A stretch of DNA of 64,000 nucleotides from Flavobacterium sp. A45 (GCF_002001005.1 NZ_MUNX01000146.1:124001-188000); one strand, 5' to 3'; counted from the first letter of the stretch, positions 43,960 through 53,356 are shown. Notes: a model not told the origin generated them from the sequence alone. Program-made: numbers and translations.

Positions 43960-44321
43960 TTTTATTTTTTTTACCCTCTGTTTTATTTAAAATCGTTTTT
44001 TTAATAAATAAGTTTAAGATTACTTTTTTACTACTTAAATGTATTTTGTCGATATAATACACTTTTTGTCGTTACAAATCTAATGCCAATTTATTGACAA
44101 CCTATCAATTTGTTCTTTTCAGACTTAAAAACAAGTGTTTTTTAGTTATAAGAAAGTCTTTTTCTTACACGTTTGTGTATTGCTGAAAATTTCATTTTGA
44201 ATTTTTGTAAGTTCTTTATTTTGAATAGACTGGATTTGATTATTGGGTGTGGACGGTCAATCAAAAAAATTGAATATTTGATTTTGACTTTTTTTAGAAG
44301 GAATTTGAATGGGGATTTAGG
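43960..44321. other. intergenic region upstream of the sensor kinase
   Basis: No gene is seen. On the minus strand TAGATTTG (44075-44082) is a candidate -7 box for the kinase, leaving a leader of about 110 bases. The remaining AT-rich DNA shows no repeat or RNA structure I can support. Confidence 0.5.
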
Positions 44322-46820
44322 TTAAATACCCAAGTCAAGAATAAAAGTGAGTTTTATGGCAATATTGTCTTTGATATCGCTTAGCTGATTTGGCCCATAG
44401 CGGTAATAACCGCCAAGTCCGAAACCATTAAAGATTTTGTTGAGTTCAATACCCGATTCAAAAAATCCTTTGTTCAAGGTTTTAAAGTCAAGTCCGATAT
44501 GGTTTTCCTGGTTTTTCATTGAGCCCCAAGCCATTCGGGTTACAAAATCAAGAGAAGGCTTTAGCTTATTGAATATGTGAATTCTGTTAAAACCATGTTT
44601 GAACTGAAAATATAGGTATTCGCTGGAGAAAAACTCATTGAAGTACATCGTTTCAAAACTGTTTTTACCCGCAAATGTAATTCGCTTAAAAATGGTCTCT
44701 TTGTTGAGGTTGTTTGGTGAGTTGCTATACAATTGAGGAAGCGGAATGTCACCGAAGGCACTTCCGGCTTCAAGCAATAAATTAGTTCTCTGACCATCTA
44801 AATATTTGATTTGGTAATCAGCTTTAAAATCAATTTTGGTATATGTAAAGTCATTGTCCAAAACATTCGGAAGGGATTGAGTAAGCTGTAATGTAAATTT
44901 TGGAAACCGTTTTTCGGCTTCAATTCTTCCGTTTGGAGTTTGCATGTAATCACTGTATGGATTCCATTTTAAAGAAAGTGTCGCCGTAGTCATGGTGTAG
45001 GTATGATACGAAGTGCCATTTAGGTTGTAAGTATAATCGAATTGGGGTGTTACAAAAGTATTGGCTAGTGCCAAAACACTTTCTGTTTTTGGAATAATTT
45101 TGGATTCGAGAGCAATTCGAGACTGTTCGTATCGGTAAAAAGTGTTGAAATTTATCGCACGAGGATCGTAAATTTTGAAGGCTCTTTTTTCGACAACATA
45201 GTCGGTACTTGCAATGTCCCTAAGGTCATCTGTATAGCTTATCCCAATCCAAGTGTTAGAAAATTTATCGACTCTGGCGCCAATTCCAATATTGTATTTG
45301 AAGTTGTAATCGCGAAGTCCATAAGCAGTATAACCTTCAATTCTGTATTTTCTGGAAAAGTCATTGTTGGTAATCCCTCCAATGCCCAATCGAAGTCCTT
45401 CATAATTGTTGTAGCTTAGTATTTTACGCAAATCAAAGTCCCAAATTTTGAGAGGAAGGTATCCCGTTAGAACTTTACGCGCTAAATTCAGTCTGCTTTC
45501 AATTCGCTTCTTTATCGAAATACTATCTAGCGATAAATAGGTTCTCTCACTGCGGCTGTCTAGGCTGTCTTTTCGGAATTCAACCCAAAAGCTTTCGGGT
45601 TTGTTTATGGCATTTTCTTTAATTTCAACTTGAACTATTGGTTTTCTGATTGCTACAGGAGTAGTGTATTGTATGTCAAAATTTGTGGTTTGAGAAAGCA
45701 GATAAATGTAATCGGATTCGTTTCTTTTTCTGGGCGTTAAGTCTTCTTCAATGTCACCGTCAAATTGAATTGTTCCTCCCAGTATTTTGATGTCGTCATC
45801 ATTGGTTCCTTTTACGATTTTGAATTTTTTTTCCTTTGGAAACCATAAATTTTTCTCTGGGATGTATTGAAATTCATGAATACCGCTAATGTCCAGTATG
45901 CCTTTGATACGCATAATCGCTTTTGCAACAGCATAATTATTTTCATCAATGTACAAGATTCCTTCCAGTCCAGCCACTCTTTTTTCCTTTTTATTTTTAA
46001 AGTAAACCATATAGGCTTCACGGTCATCGATAGTAACAGTGTCCAGCAGTTTGTAGTTGTACTCTTTTAAGGCATCATTGGCAATCGGGCTGTTGTATTT
46101 GGTTTCAAAAAGCTCGTATTTAGAATCATAAATAGAGTAGGACTGAAGGTTAAAAGTTAGGATTTCGTAAACAGGTTGTTTAAATCCAGCCATTTTTGTA
46201 CCTAAAATGGTCTCTTTTAATCTTTTGCCGTCAAATTGGTATTTGGATACTTTCTCGGTTTGAAACAAATGCTGTTTCTTGATGAGCTGTTTGAATTTAT
46301 AATCGGTTGAATCCAGCTTTTTTAGATAAGTTTCATACTGATTGGTTACAAATACTGAGTCTATGATTCCATTAATAGAGTCCGGATTGGCTGTAACAAT
46401 GAGTTTGTTGTAGGATTTGTATTCAAAGCTTTTCAATTTTTCCTGCGGGTTGTTTTCCGCTTTATTTTGGATAGTTTTTTTTATAATTGCTAATGCTGGG
46501 TTTTCATTAGAAACGAGAACTTCGTTGAGTTGATCTGTTTTTTGAAGTAGTGCTACTTTATAAAATAGTTGGTCGTTTGTTACGGGAATTATTTTATTAA
46601 CATATCCAATGTAAGAAACCGTTAGGGTTGTTATACTGTTTTTCGATGCAATGCTGAATTTTCCGTCCACATCCGAAATGGTGCTGGAACCATCCTCTGA
46701 AATAATGTTTGCAAAAGGAAGTGGTTTTTGGGTTGAAGCATCTTTCACAATTCCGTTTACTTGAAATTGCGCTTGAAGCGAAAGCGTAAAAAAGAAGAAC
46801 AGTACAATAAAGTGCTTCAT
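44322..46820 (-). CDS. DUF5686 / carboxypeptidase-regulatory-like domain outer-membrane protein
   Basis: An 832-residue Bacteroidota family protein. A signal peptide (MKHFIVLFFFFTLSLQAQ) is followed by a CarboxypepD_reg-like Ig domain at about 20-105 (VNGIVKDASTQKPLPFANI, SDVDGKFSI), an MucB-like middle part (YMVYFKNKKEKRVAGLEG) and a C-terminal beta-barrel ending in the hydrophobic IKLTFILDLGI. It resembles TonB-dependent receptors in its first domain but has no plug. Its role is unknown; an envelope function is likely. It is monocistronic. Confidence 0.88.
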   Translation of the reverse strand: MKHFIVLFFFFTLSLQAQFQVNGIVKDASTQKPLPFANIISEDGSSTISDVDGKFSIASKNSITTLTVSYIGYVNKIIPVTNDQLFYKVALLQKTDQLNEVLVSNENPALAIIKKTIQNKAENNPQEKLKSFEYKSYNKLIVTANPDSINGIIDSVFVTNQYETYLKKLDSTDYKFKQLIKKQHLFQTEKVSKYQFDGKRLKETILGTKMAGFKQPVYEILTFNLQSYSIYDSKYELFETKYNSPIANDALKEYNYKLLDTVTIDDREAYMVYFKNKKEKRVAGLEGILYIDENNYAVAKAIMRIKGILDISGIHEFQYIPEKNLWFPKEKKFKIVKGTNDDDIKILGGTIQFDGDIEEDLTPRKRNESDYIYLLSQTTNFDIQYTTPVAIRKPIVQVEIKENAINKPESFWVEFRKDSLDSRSERTYLSLDSISIKKRIESRLNLARKVLTGYLPLKIWDFDLRKILSYNNYEGLRLGIGGITNNDFSRKYRIEGYTAYGLRDYNFKYNIGIGARVDKFSNTWIGISYTDDLRDIASTDYVVEKRAFKIYDPRAINFNTFYRYEQSRIALESKIIPKTESVLALANTFVTPQFDYTYNLNGTSYHTYTMTTATLSLKWNPYSDYMQTPNGRIEAEKRFPKFTLQLTQSLPNVLDNDFTYTKIDFKADYQIKYLDGQRTNLLLEAGSAFGDIPLPQLYSNSPNNLNKETIFKRITFAGKNSFETMYFNEFFSSEYLYFQFKHGFNRIHIFNKLKPSLDFVTRMAWGSMKNQENHIGLDFKTLNKGFFESGIELNKIFNGFGLGGYYRYGPNQLSDIKDNIAIKLTFILDLGI

Positions 46821-46880
46821 ATAAACGGTTTAATACAAAACGTGTTTGTATTCGTTTTGTTGCAACAAAAATAGCAATAA

Positions 46881-46918
46881 AAAAATCCGTCTTGTTCTAA
46901 AAATGCAAGACGGATTTA
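46881..46918 (-). terminator. terminator of pyrH-frr
   Basis: Stem AAATCCGTCTTG (46884-46895) with CAAGACGGATTT (46907-46918); on the minus strand a T run follows. Confidence 0.85.
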
Positions 46919-47022
46919 ATAAATATTTAATTGAAACCGAAATCAAAAAATAATTTTCTTTCCGATGAGATGAAAAGAGGGTTTCTGACAACCAAAATTT
47001 AAATACTTTCTGGGAAGAAAGA

Positions 47023-47586
47023 TTAAACTTTCATGATTTCAGCTTCTTTAACTGCAAGAAGTTCGTCAATTTTCTTTATGTATGAATTAGTTAGGGTTTG
47101 TACTTCTTCTTCAGCGCTTTTGCAAATGTCTTCCGAAGTCCCTTCTTTTTCTAATTTTTTGATATCTGTATTGGCATCTTTTCGAGCGTTTCTAATACCA
47201 ATTTTGGCGTCTTCCGCTTCAGACTTGGCTTGTTTTGCCAATTCACGTCTTCTATCTTCAGTAAGAGGCGGAACGCTAATGATAATCATGTCTCCATTAT
47301 TCATTGGGTTAAATCCAAGATTGGCAACCATGATTGCTTTTTCGATAGGATGCAACATGTTTTTTTCAAACGGTTGAAGCGTGATGGTTCTTGCATCTGG
47401 CACACTAATTTTTGATACTTGAGATAGTGGTGATGCCGATCCATAATAGTCAACAAAAACACTTCCCAACATGGCTGGTGATGCTTTTCCTGCACGAATA
47501 TTTAAAAATGCTTTTTCTAAATGTTCAATTGAACCAGTCATTGATTCTTCTGTACTATCTAATATAAATTCAATTTCTTCTGTCAT
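47023..47586 (-). CDS. frr: ribosome recycling factor
   Basis: It has 187 residues, standard for RRF, which splits post-termination ribosomes with EF-G. Family motifs are present: HLEKAFLNIRAGKASPAML, AIMVANLGFNPMNNGD and the positively charged VPPLTEDRRRELAKQAK. It follows pyrH, an arrangement widespread in bacteria. Confidence 0.97.
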   Translation of the reverse strand: MTEEIEFILDSTEESMTGSIEHLEKAFLNIRAGKASPAMLGSVFVDYYGSASPLSQVSKISVPDARTITLQPFEKNMLHPIEKAIMVANLGFNPMNNGDMIIISVPPLTEDRRRELAKQAKSEAEDAKIGIRNARKDANTDIKKLEKEGTSEDICKSAEEEVQTLTNSYIKKIDELLAVKEAEIMKV

Positions 47587-47589
47587 TTT

Positions 47590-47661
47590 TTTTAAGATTT
47601 CAGATTTAAGACTTCAGATTTCAGATTGCTGTATTGTTATCTGAAAACTGCCTACTGCTAA
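47590..47661. repeat. intergenic word repeat, TCAGATTT / ATCTGAAA
   Basis: AGATTTCAGATTTAAGACTT-type words in the left part meet ATCTGAAAACTGCC on the right, in the pyrH-frr spacer. Confidence 0.5.
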
Positions 47662-48369
47662 CTATATGTTCACTACTGTTCCTATATTTTGTCCTTCACA
47701 AATTTTCAATAGATTGCCTATTTTGTTCATGTCGAATACTACTATCGGTAAAGCATTTTCTTGACTTAAAGTAAATGCAGTGGTATCCATTACATTCAAT
47801 CCTTTTTTCAAAACATCTTCAAAAGTGATGAAATCAAATTTTACTGCACTGGCATTTTTCTCTGGATCACAATCATAAACACCATCTACACGAGTTCCTT
47901 TTAGAATCACATCGGCATTGATTTCGATACCACGTAAAACAGCAGCTGTATCTGTTGTGAAATATGGGTTTCCAGTTCCTGCTCCAAAAATAACGATTCT
48001 TCCTTTTTCCAAGTGACGATCCGCTCTTCTTTTGATATAAGGTTCTGCAATTGATTCCATTTTTAAGGCAGTTTGCAAACGGGTTTTCATGCCTTTGTCT
48101 TCAAGTGCGCCTTGTAATGCCATTCCGTTAATAACTGTGGCCAACATTCCCATGTAATCTCCCTGAACTCTGTCCATTCCAGAACTGGCTCCTGCAACAC
48201 CTCTAAAAATGTTTCCTCCACCAATTACTATAGCGATTTCTACTCCTTTTTCATGAATTTGCTTGATTTCATCGGCATATTCGGCCAATCGTTTTGGGTC
48301 AATTCCGTATTGTAAATCACCCATTAAAGCTTCACCACTTAATTTCAGAAGGATTCTTTTGTATTTCAT
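47662..48369 (-). CDS. pyrH: UMP kinase
   Basis: A 235-residue amino-acid-kinase-fold enzyme that phosphorylates UMP to UDP. Motifs: [14 protein letters not shown] at the N-terminus, [29 protein letters not shown] and [15 protein letters not shown]. It is the first gene of the pyrH-frr pair and has a good promoter 90 bases upstream. Confidence 0.97.
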   Translation of the reverse strand: MKYKRILLKLSGEALMGDLQYGIDPKRLAEYADEIKQIHEKGVEIAIVIGGGNIFRGVAGASSGMDRVQGDYMGMLATVINGMALQGALEDKGMKTRLQTALKMESIAEPYIKRRADRHLEKGRIVIFGAGTGNPYFTTDTAAVLRGIEINADVILKGTRVDGVYDCDPEKNASAVKFDFITFEDVLKKGLNVMDTTAFTLSQENALPIVVFDMNKIGNLLKICEGQNIGTVVNI

Positions 48370-48455
48370 CAGTCAGTTTTTGTTTTTTAAGGTCTCCCTT
48401 CGTTTATCGAAAGTAAATTGCATCAGTCATTGAGTTCAATGTCACGAAATTTGTG

Positions 48456-48486
48456 CAAATATAGACATATTCTGTTTTTTTTGAAA
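48456..48486 (-). promoter_or_regulatory. promoter of pyrH-frr
   Basis: On the minus strand TTTC-N19-TATATTTG (-7 box at 48456-48463): an exact -7 and a one-mismatch -33. Confidence 0.55.
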
Positions 48487-48541
48487 TAGTGTTCCTTAAA
48501 TATTTAAATTAAGTTTATTGGTCACTATTTCGAGTATTGGT

Positions 48542-49348
48542 TTAGAGTTTTATCAACTTTGTGTCTCGTGACGAATTAAATTTTCTATATGTTTTTTTGG
48601 CCGATTCGTATCCGATATCGAAAATAGCTTCCATCTTGACTTTACTGGTTTCGAATGTGCTATAAAGCGATAAAGCTTCGGGTTCAATCAGCCAGTCGCA
48701 ATGATCGAATTTGTGTATGCTGGAATTGGCTGAGAATAAATCAAAAGCTCTGGCAGTAACAGATTTGATCGAAGTTAAGTCTTTGGCTTCTATCTTTTGA
48801 ATAGGACTAACATAAACACCAATTAAAGTATCGCATTTATCTTTTAATATGTCTGTTGGGAAATGATTGAGAATGCCTCCGTCACTGTACAGATTACCGT
48901 TAAATTCATAAGGAGACATTACACCCGGAAATGACGATGATGCTAGAATAGCATCGATTGTTTTTGTTTCTGGACCAAATACTTTTGACTTTCCTTTAAT
49001 CATGTCAGTTGCGGTAATATGAACAGGGATTTTAAGCTCGCCCAAAGTTGAGTTTCTGAAAATTTCATGAAAATATTCCTTAAAAGATTCAGAGTCAATC
49101 AATCCTGCTTTGGTGAAGGTGAAATGTTTCCAATGGAAAAAATATATGGATTTAAAGAATTCCAAAATAGCCTCGGGGGATTTTCCACTCCCGTATAATG
49201 CAGCGACAATTGCTCCGGCACTTGAACCAGCAATCTGGGAAGGCTGAATGCTTTTCTCTTCCAAAAACTGCAAAACTCCAGCATGTGCAATGCCTTTTGA
49301 CCCACCGCCGGATAATATTAAACCGATTGATTTTGATTTGCTATCCAT
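48542..49348 (-). CDS. patatin-like phospholipase
   Basis: A 268-residue patatin-fold lipid hydrolase with the oxyanion loop LILSGGGSKGIAHAG, the nucleophile elbow GSSAG (GXSXG) and the catalytic dyad aspartate in SDGGILNHFP. There is no signal peptide, so it is cytoplasmic or membrane-associated. It is transcribed divergently from the thioredoxin-like gene, with a CRP-like site 32 bases before its start. Confidence 0.9.
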   Translation of the reverse strand: MDSKSKSIGLILSGGGSKGIAHAGVLQFLEEKSIQPSQIAGSSAGAIVAALYGSGKSPEAILEFFKSIYFFHWKHFTFTKAGLIDSESFKEYFHEIFRNSTLGELKIPVHITATDMIKGKSKVFGPETKTIDAILASSSFPGVMSPYEFNGNLYSDGGILNHFPTDILKDKCDTLIGVYVSPIQKIEAKDLTSIKSVTARAFDLFSANSSIHKFDHCDWLIEPEALSLYSTFETSKVKMEAIFDIGYESAKKTYRKFNSSRDTKLIKL

Positions 49349-49379
49349 TTTATAAAAATATGCATTTTGTTTATTACAA

Positions 49380-49395
49380 AGTGATTTTTATCACA
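49380..49395. promoter_or_regulatory. CRP/FNR-family-like binding site
   Basis: AGTGA-TTTTTA-TCACA matches the TGTGA-N6-TCACA consensus at nine of ten positions. It sits between the divergent patatin and thioredoxin-like genes, nearer the former. Confidence 0.4.
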
Positions 49396-49451
49396 TTTTT
49401 AAAGAATCTGTATTGTTAATTTTACATCAGATAAACTTGTATAATGAAATG

Positions 49452-49490
49452 GGCATATCGACATTGTTTTGTATGTAATGAAGATATGCC
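49452..49490. promoter_or_regulatory. inverted repeat in the leader of the thioredoxin-like gene
   Basis: GGCATATC (49452-49459) and GATATGCC (49483-49490) with a 23-base loop, followed by GATTTT. It could be a leader structure or an operator. Confidence 0.3.
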
Positions 49491-49523
49491 GATTTTATGT
49501 AACAAACATATAAATAATTAGTT

Positions 49524-50141
49524 ATGAAAAGTTCAGTAGCCAAGGCGTTATTTAATAGTTACACTTATTCAGAATATAAAAAAATCGTATCCGATTTACT
49601 CTCCGAAGGAAAGTCAACAGGAAATGAGCAATCAGAAGATTTGTTGCATTACAGTACCCTTAATGAAACCCGATTGAAGCGTCTGGATAAAACGATCACT
49701 GTTCCTGAGGAAGTAAGTGCGAAATTAAAAGCACTTGAAAAAGAATATATTTGGTTGGTTATCGCCGAAGGCTGGTGTGGCGATGCTGCACAGATTTTGC
49801 CGATTTTAAATAAAATGGCTTTAGAATCTAATAAAATTGATCTAAAAATTGTTTTCCGCGATTCAAACGATGAATTGATGAATCAATTTTTGACCAATGG
49901 AGCCAGAGCCATTCCTAAACTTCTTATTATTAATAAAGAATTGGGTAAGGTTTGCAAACATTGGGGGCCAAGACCACAAGGCGCAACCGATTTAATTAAA
50001 AACTATAAAGAACAATTTGGAATTGTAGATGAAGAAGCGAAAACTCAGTTGCAACTTTGGTATTTGCACGATAAAGGATTGTCTGTACAAAATGAAATTG
50101 TTGAAATAATGTATTCTATAAAAGAATGCGTTTGTCTATAA
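49524..50141 (+). CDS. thioredoxin-family protein with single active-site cysteine
   Basis: It has 205 residues. The thioredoxin-like fold is shown by YIWLVIAEGWCGDAAQILPIL and the later cis-proline strand ARAIPKLLII. The usual CXXC is reduced to one cysteine (WCGDA), a feature of a bacteroidetal thioredoxin-like group, so a disulfide-exchange role through this site alone is doubtful; glutathione- or partner-linked chemistry or a non-redox role is possible. There is no signal peptide, so it is cytoplasmic. Confidence 0.82.
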   Translation: MKSSVAKALFNSYTYSEYKKIVSDLLSEGKSTGNEQSEDLLHYSTLNETRLKRLDKTITVPEEVSAKLKALEKEYIWLVIAEGWCGDAAQILPILNKMALESNKIDLKIVFRDSNDELMNQFLTNGARAIPKLLIINKELGKVCKHWGPRPQGATDLIKNYKEQFGIVDEEAKTQLQLWYLHDKGLSVQNEIVEIMYSIKECVCL

Positions 50142-50150
50142 AAAATGTTT

Positions 50151-50180
50151 TTGTTTTTTATTTAAAAAAATGTAAATTAG
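50151..50180 (+). promoter_or_regulatory. promoter ahead of the 25-residue reading frame
   Basis: TTG (50151-50153), 19 bp, TAAATTAG (50173-50180): a good -33 and a -7 with two departures from TAnnTTTG at most. It predicts a short transcript with a leader of about 75 bases. Confidence 0.45.
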
Positions 50181-50264
50181 TGGACGCTAACCAGGTCTAT
50201 TGTATTGATTTACTTTTTTATAGGTGTGTTTAAATATTGTTTAACAATTAAAAAAAACATCGTT

Positions 50265-50342
50265 ATGAAAAAACTATTTGAAAAGGTTTATGATTACGTA
50301 TCACATTTCCTATTCGGAAATGAAAGTGCTACTCATTATTAA
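50265..50342 (+). CDS. candidate 25-residue small protein
   Basis: The frame ATG..TAA encodes MKKLFEKVYDYVSHFLFGNE and a short tail SATHY. It is amphipathic with a basic start and an aromatic middle, consistent with a membrane-associated helix. Support comes from context: a promoter-like sequence at 50151, an A-rich stretch before the ATG as usual for Bacteroidota translation starts, and a hairpin terminator 57 bases after the stop, in a gap otherwise empty. I know of no family. It could also be a non-coding RNA with a chance frame. Confidence 0.4.
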   Translation: MKKLFEKVYDYVSHFLFGNESATHY

Positions 50343-50398
50343 CCAAACAGTGTAGGTAACTTGAAAAAAGTATGAATTAAAATTACTTTGATCTTAGC

Positions 50399-50443
50399 AA
50401 AAACACATCGCAAATTCAATTCTGTATTTGTCATGTGTTTTTT
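50399..50443. terminator. bidirectional terminator, small-protein unit / truB
   Basis: Stem AAAAACACAT with ATGTGTTTTT, plus an inner CAAAT/ATTTG pair, and T runs on the plus strand (A run on the left serves the minus strand). Confidence 0.7.
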
Positions 50444-50448
50444 CTTTT

Positions 50449-51147
50449 TTATAATCGAGGGGTTAGGCTTTGTTCAAATAAAGTTACATCAATGGCATCG
50501 GCAACATTATAGTCCCCAATTTTCGTGCGTCGCAAAACGGTTAGATGAGATCCTGAATTCATCGCTTTTCCAAAGTCATAAGCAAGTGAACGAATATAGG
50601 TTCCTTTGCTGCAAACCACTCTAAAATCAACTTCAGGAAGTTCAATTCTAGTGATTTCGAATTCGTGAATGGTGGTTTTTCTGGAAGCAATTTCCACTGT
50701 CTCTCCAGCACGCGCGTGTTCGTATAAACGCACACCGTCTTTTTTTATGGCCGAAAAAATGGGTGGTTTTTGGTCAATTTCGCCCAAAAACTGTTTTACA
50801 GTTTCGTGAATAAGAGATTCATTGATATGATCTGTTGGGAAAGTTTGGTCAATTTCGGTTTCCAAATCATAGGACGGAGTCGTGGCTCCAATGTAGAAAG
50901 TCCCTGTGTATTCTTTGGCTTGGCCTTGAAGTTCTGAGATTCTTTTGGTGAATTTTCCAGTGCAAACTAATAATAATCCAGATGCCAATGGATCTAAAGT
51001 GCCAGCGTGCCCAATTTTGAATTTCTTGGGTAGACCTGCTTTATTGATTAAGGCATACTTGAGTTTATTTACAGCTTGAAATGATGTCCAGTGTAAGGGC
51101 TTGTCTATTAAGAGAACTTGGCCGTTTAAAAAATCTTCGGTTGTCAT
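50449..51147 (-). CDS. truB: tRNA pseudouridine-55 synthase
   Basis: A 232-residue TruB that makes pseudouridine 55 in the tRNA T-loop. The catalytic aspartate lies in KIGHAGTLDPLASGLL; the N-terminal LLIDKPLHWTSFQAVNKL and the later VVCSKGTYIRSLAYDFG are also diagnostic. The length is at the short end, lacking a PUA domain as in other Bacteroidota. Its ATG overlaps the uppP stop as TAATG. Confidence 0.96.
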   Translation of the reverse strand: MTTEDFLNGQVLLIDKPLHWTSFQAVNKLKYALINKAGLPKKFKIGHAGTLDPLASGLLLVCTGKFTKRISELQGQAKEYTGTFYIGATTPSYDLETEIDQTFPTDHINESLIHETVKQFLGEIDQKPPIFSAIKKDGVRLYEHARAGETVEIASRKTTIHEFEITRIELPEVDFRVVCSKGTYIRSLAYDFGKAMNSGSHLTVLRRTKIGDYNVADAIDVTLFEQSLTPRL

Positions 51148-51944
51148 TAAATTACTGTCAAAGGATGAATAAAATAGTGAATCGCCAATAATACAATTCC
51201 TGCAATAATTCGGTAATAGCCAAAAACTTTAAATCCATTTTTTGTCAAAAAGCCTATGAAGCTTTTAATTGCCAAAAGAGCAACAATAAAGGCAACCACA
51301 TTTCCTATGATTAAGAAGTTAATTTGGTCGTCAGACAATACAAATCCATCTTTGTAGTAATCGTAACATTTTTTTACTGTTGCTCCTAGCATTGTTGGAA
51401 CAGCAAGGAAAAAAGAAAATTCTGCAGCCGATGTACGGGATAAATTTTGAGCCATTCCGCCAACAATTGTTGCTCCGCTTCTGGAAACACCAGGAATCAT
51501 AGCAAGACATTGGAACAAACCTATTTTTAAAGCTTGTAGGTAAGTAATCTCTTGTGTGTTTTCGGAAACATCTGGATTGTTGAACCATTGGTCCACTTTT
51601 AATAAAATGATTCCGCCGATTAATAGTGAAACGGCAACAGTAACCGGGTTTTCAAGTAAAGCGTCAATTTTTTTGCTAAAAAGCAATCCGAAAACAACAG
51701 CCGGTATAAAAGCTACCAACAATTTAAAATAAAAATCAAAAGATTGAAAAAAGCGTTTGAAATACAAAACCAGCACTGATAGTATGGCTCCCAATTGAAT
51801 CACGATGGTAAAAAGTTTGGTGAAATCATCTTGTGCAATTCCAAAAAAAGAGGAGGCAATAATCATGTGCCCTGTTGAAGAAATTGGTAAAAATTCTGTA
51901 ATTCCTTCTATAATGGCAAGGATAATAGCTTGTAATGTATTCAT
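51147..51944 (-). CDS. uppP: undecaprenyl-diphosphatase (BacA/UppP)
   Basis: A 265-residue, about eight-helix membrane enzyme that recycles the peptidoglycan lipid carrier. The two active-site stretches are [15 protein letters not shown] near residue 13 and [13 protein letters not shown] near residue 150. The set ftsX, DUF3098, uppP, truB runs in one direction. Confidence 0.96.
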   Translation of the reverse strand: MNTLQAIILAIIEGITEFLPISSTGHMIIASSFFGIAQDDFTKLFTIVIQLGAILSVLVLYFKRFFQSFDFYFKLLVAFIPAVVFGLLFSKKIDALLENPVTVAVSLLIGGIILLKVDQWFNNPDVSENTQEITYLQALKIGLFQCLAMIPGVSRSGATIVGGMAQNLSRTSAAEFSFFLAVPTMLGATVKKCYDYYKDGFVLSDDQINFLIIGNVVAFIVALLAIKSFIGFLTKNGFKVFGYYRIIAGIVLLAIHYFIHPLTVI

Positions 51945-51954
51945 TTTTGTGAAA

Positions 51955-52013
51955 TTTTTCAGTTCTCAGTTTTCAGTTTTCAGACTGTTACTAACTGAAT
52001 ACTGAAAATTGCT
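51955..52013. repeat. intergenic word repeat, TTTTCAG / CTGAA
   Basis: CAGTTCTCAGTTTTCAG words on the left and AACTGAATACTGAAAA on the right, in the uppP-DUF3098 spacer. Confidence 0.5.
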
Positions 52014-52014
52014 A

Positions 52015-52257
52015 CTATTTTTTAGGATTTTTAAGAATGGCATAAATGGTAATTCCAAAACCAATTAAAACGGTGGTCGGAGCCAGGCGGATTCTTCGGA
52101 AATTGAAAATATCTTCATTAAATACATTTGGATCATCACTTCCTCCTCCAGACATCAATATAAAACCAAATGCTATAACTGCGATTCCAATCAATAGAAT
52201 TTTATAGTTTACCTTTTCAAAAAGGAATTCGTGTTTGTGTTCTTCGTTGTTTTTCAT
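52015..52257 (-). CDS. DUF3098 family membrane protein
   Basis: An 80-residue protein from the ATG at 52257 (MKNNEEHKHEFLFEK), with two membrane helices around a hydrophilic loop (GGGSDDPNVFNEDIFNFRR) and the closing TTVLIGFGITIYAIL. The function is unknown; its place between ftsX and uppP is common in this group. A longer frame to 52344 would include repeat DNA and is rejected. Confidence 0.85.
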   Translation of the reverse strand: MKNNEEHKHEFLFEKVNYKILLIGIAVIAFGFILMSGGGSDDPNVFNEDIFNFRRIRLAPTTVLIGFGITIYAILKNPKK

Positions 52258-52294
52258 TTTGTCATTGTGAGGGACGAGCGCCATCTCACCCTCT
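52258..52294. repeat. dispersed GTCATTGTGAGG-type repeat fragment
   Basis: TGTCATTGTGAGGGACGAGC followed by CCATCTCACC resembles a dispersed bacterial intergenic repeat of the GTCATTGCGAGGAACG type; GTGAG and CTCAC can pair. Confidence 0.45.
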
Positions 52295-52311
52295 GTTTTA
52301 TGGTTATTTTT

Positions 52312-52353
52312 TAAAACTAAAAATCTGCAATCTAAAATCTGCAATCTAAAATC
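52312..52353. repeat. tandem 14-bp repeat, CTGCAATCTAAAAT
   Basis: Two adjacent copies of CTGCAATCTAAAAT plus partial flanking words lie in the ftsX-DUF3098 spacer. Confidence 0.55.
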
Positions 52354-53227
52354 AATATAGGTCGTCAGTTCTTAAATTTAAAAAACGTTGTGTAGCAAAA
52401 TAGGTACTCAACCAAGTAATCAAAACTCCAAGTCCAAATACAGCAAGCAATACAAGACCTATCAGTAATTTATCGTCTAGGATTCCAAGGTCTGGAAAAT
52501 TGTTTTCCAGATAAACCAAAACTCCAATTAAAGCAAGAATGGCAAGTCCTGCTCCAATCATTCCCAGTTTTATGCTACGCATTACAAATGGTTTTCGTAT
52601 AAAGGCTTTGGTGGCGCCAACCATTTGCATCGTTTTGATAATAAAACGATTGGAATAAATGGATAGGCGTAATGAGCTGTTGATTAAAAGGACTGCGATA
52701 AAAGTCAGGAAAGCACTAATTATCAGAATCCACATACTCACTTTTTTGATGTTGTCGTTTACTAAGTTCACCAATTGTTTGTCGTAAACAATATCCGAAA
52801 TCATTGCATTTTTACGTAAGTGGGATTCAATTTTTGCAATACTGTCTTTAACAACGTAATCTGCTTTTAAGTGAATATCATATGAATTTTGCAAAGGATT
52901 TTCACCTAGAAAGGTTACGAAATCCTCACCAATAATGTCAGAATGCTCTTTTGCAGCCTGTTCTTTGGTAACATATACAAAAGTTTTGGAAAATTTGGTA
53001 GTTTTCAGTTCTTGACCAAAAGCTTTTAAGATAGAGTCATTGGCTTCTTTTTTGAAAAAAACGGTCATTGCTATTTTTTCTTTGAAATCATCGGCTAATT
53101 TTTTGGAATTAATGATGAAAAATCCCAGTATGCCTAATAGGAACAATACTAAGAATATACTTAGCACTACTGAAAAATAAGAGGAAATTAATCTGCGCTT
53201 TTGAAACTTTTCAAAGGATGAACTCAT
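52352..53227 (-). CDS. ftsX: cell-division permease FtsX
   Basis: A 291-residue FtsX with an N-terminal cytoplasmic tail (FEKFQKRRLISSYFS), one helix, an extracytoplasmic loop of about 110 residues and three more helices with NSSLRLSIYSNRFIIKTMQMVGAT, the characteristic FtsX stretch. With FtsE (not in the window) it activates cell-wall hydrolases at division. Confidence 0.93.
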   Translation of the reverse strand: MSSSFEKFQKRRLISSYFSVVLSIFLVLFLLGILGFFIINSKKLADDFKEKIAMTVFFKKEANDSILKAFGQELKTTKFSKTFVYVTKEQAAKEHSDIIGEDFVTFLGENPLQNSYDIHLKADYVVKDSIAKIESHLRKNAMISDIVYDKQLVNLVNDNIKKVSMWILIISAFLTFIAVLLINSSLRLSIYSNRFIIKTMQMVGATKAFIRKPFVMRSIKLGMIGAGLAILALIGVLVYLENNFPDLGILDDKLLIGLVLLAVFGLGVLITWLSTYFATQRFLNLRTDDLY

Positions 53228-53356
53228 AGTATGTATAAATTATGGGGTAAAAATAATAAACATATTCTTTAATACGAAGTTATAACAAGCAAAGTTTTGA
53301 CATTCTTATGGCAACATCTAAAGTTTTTATAGAATTTTGCTTTTAGAAAAAAGAAT

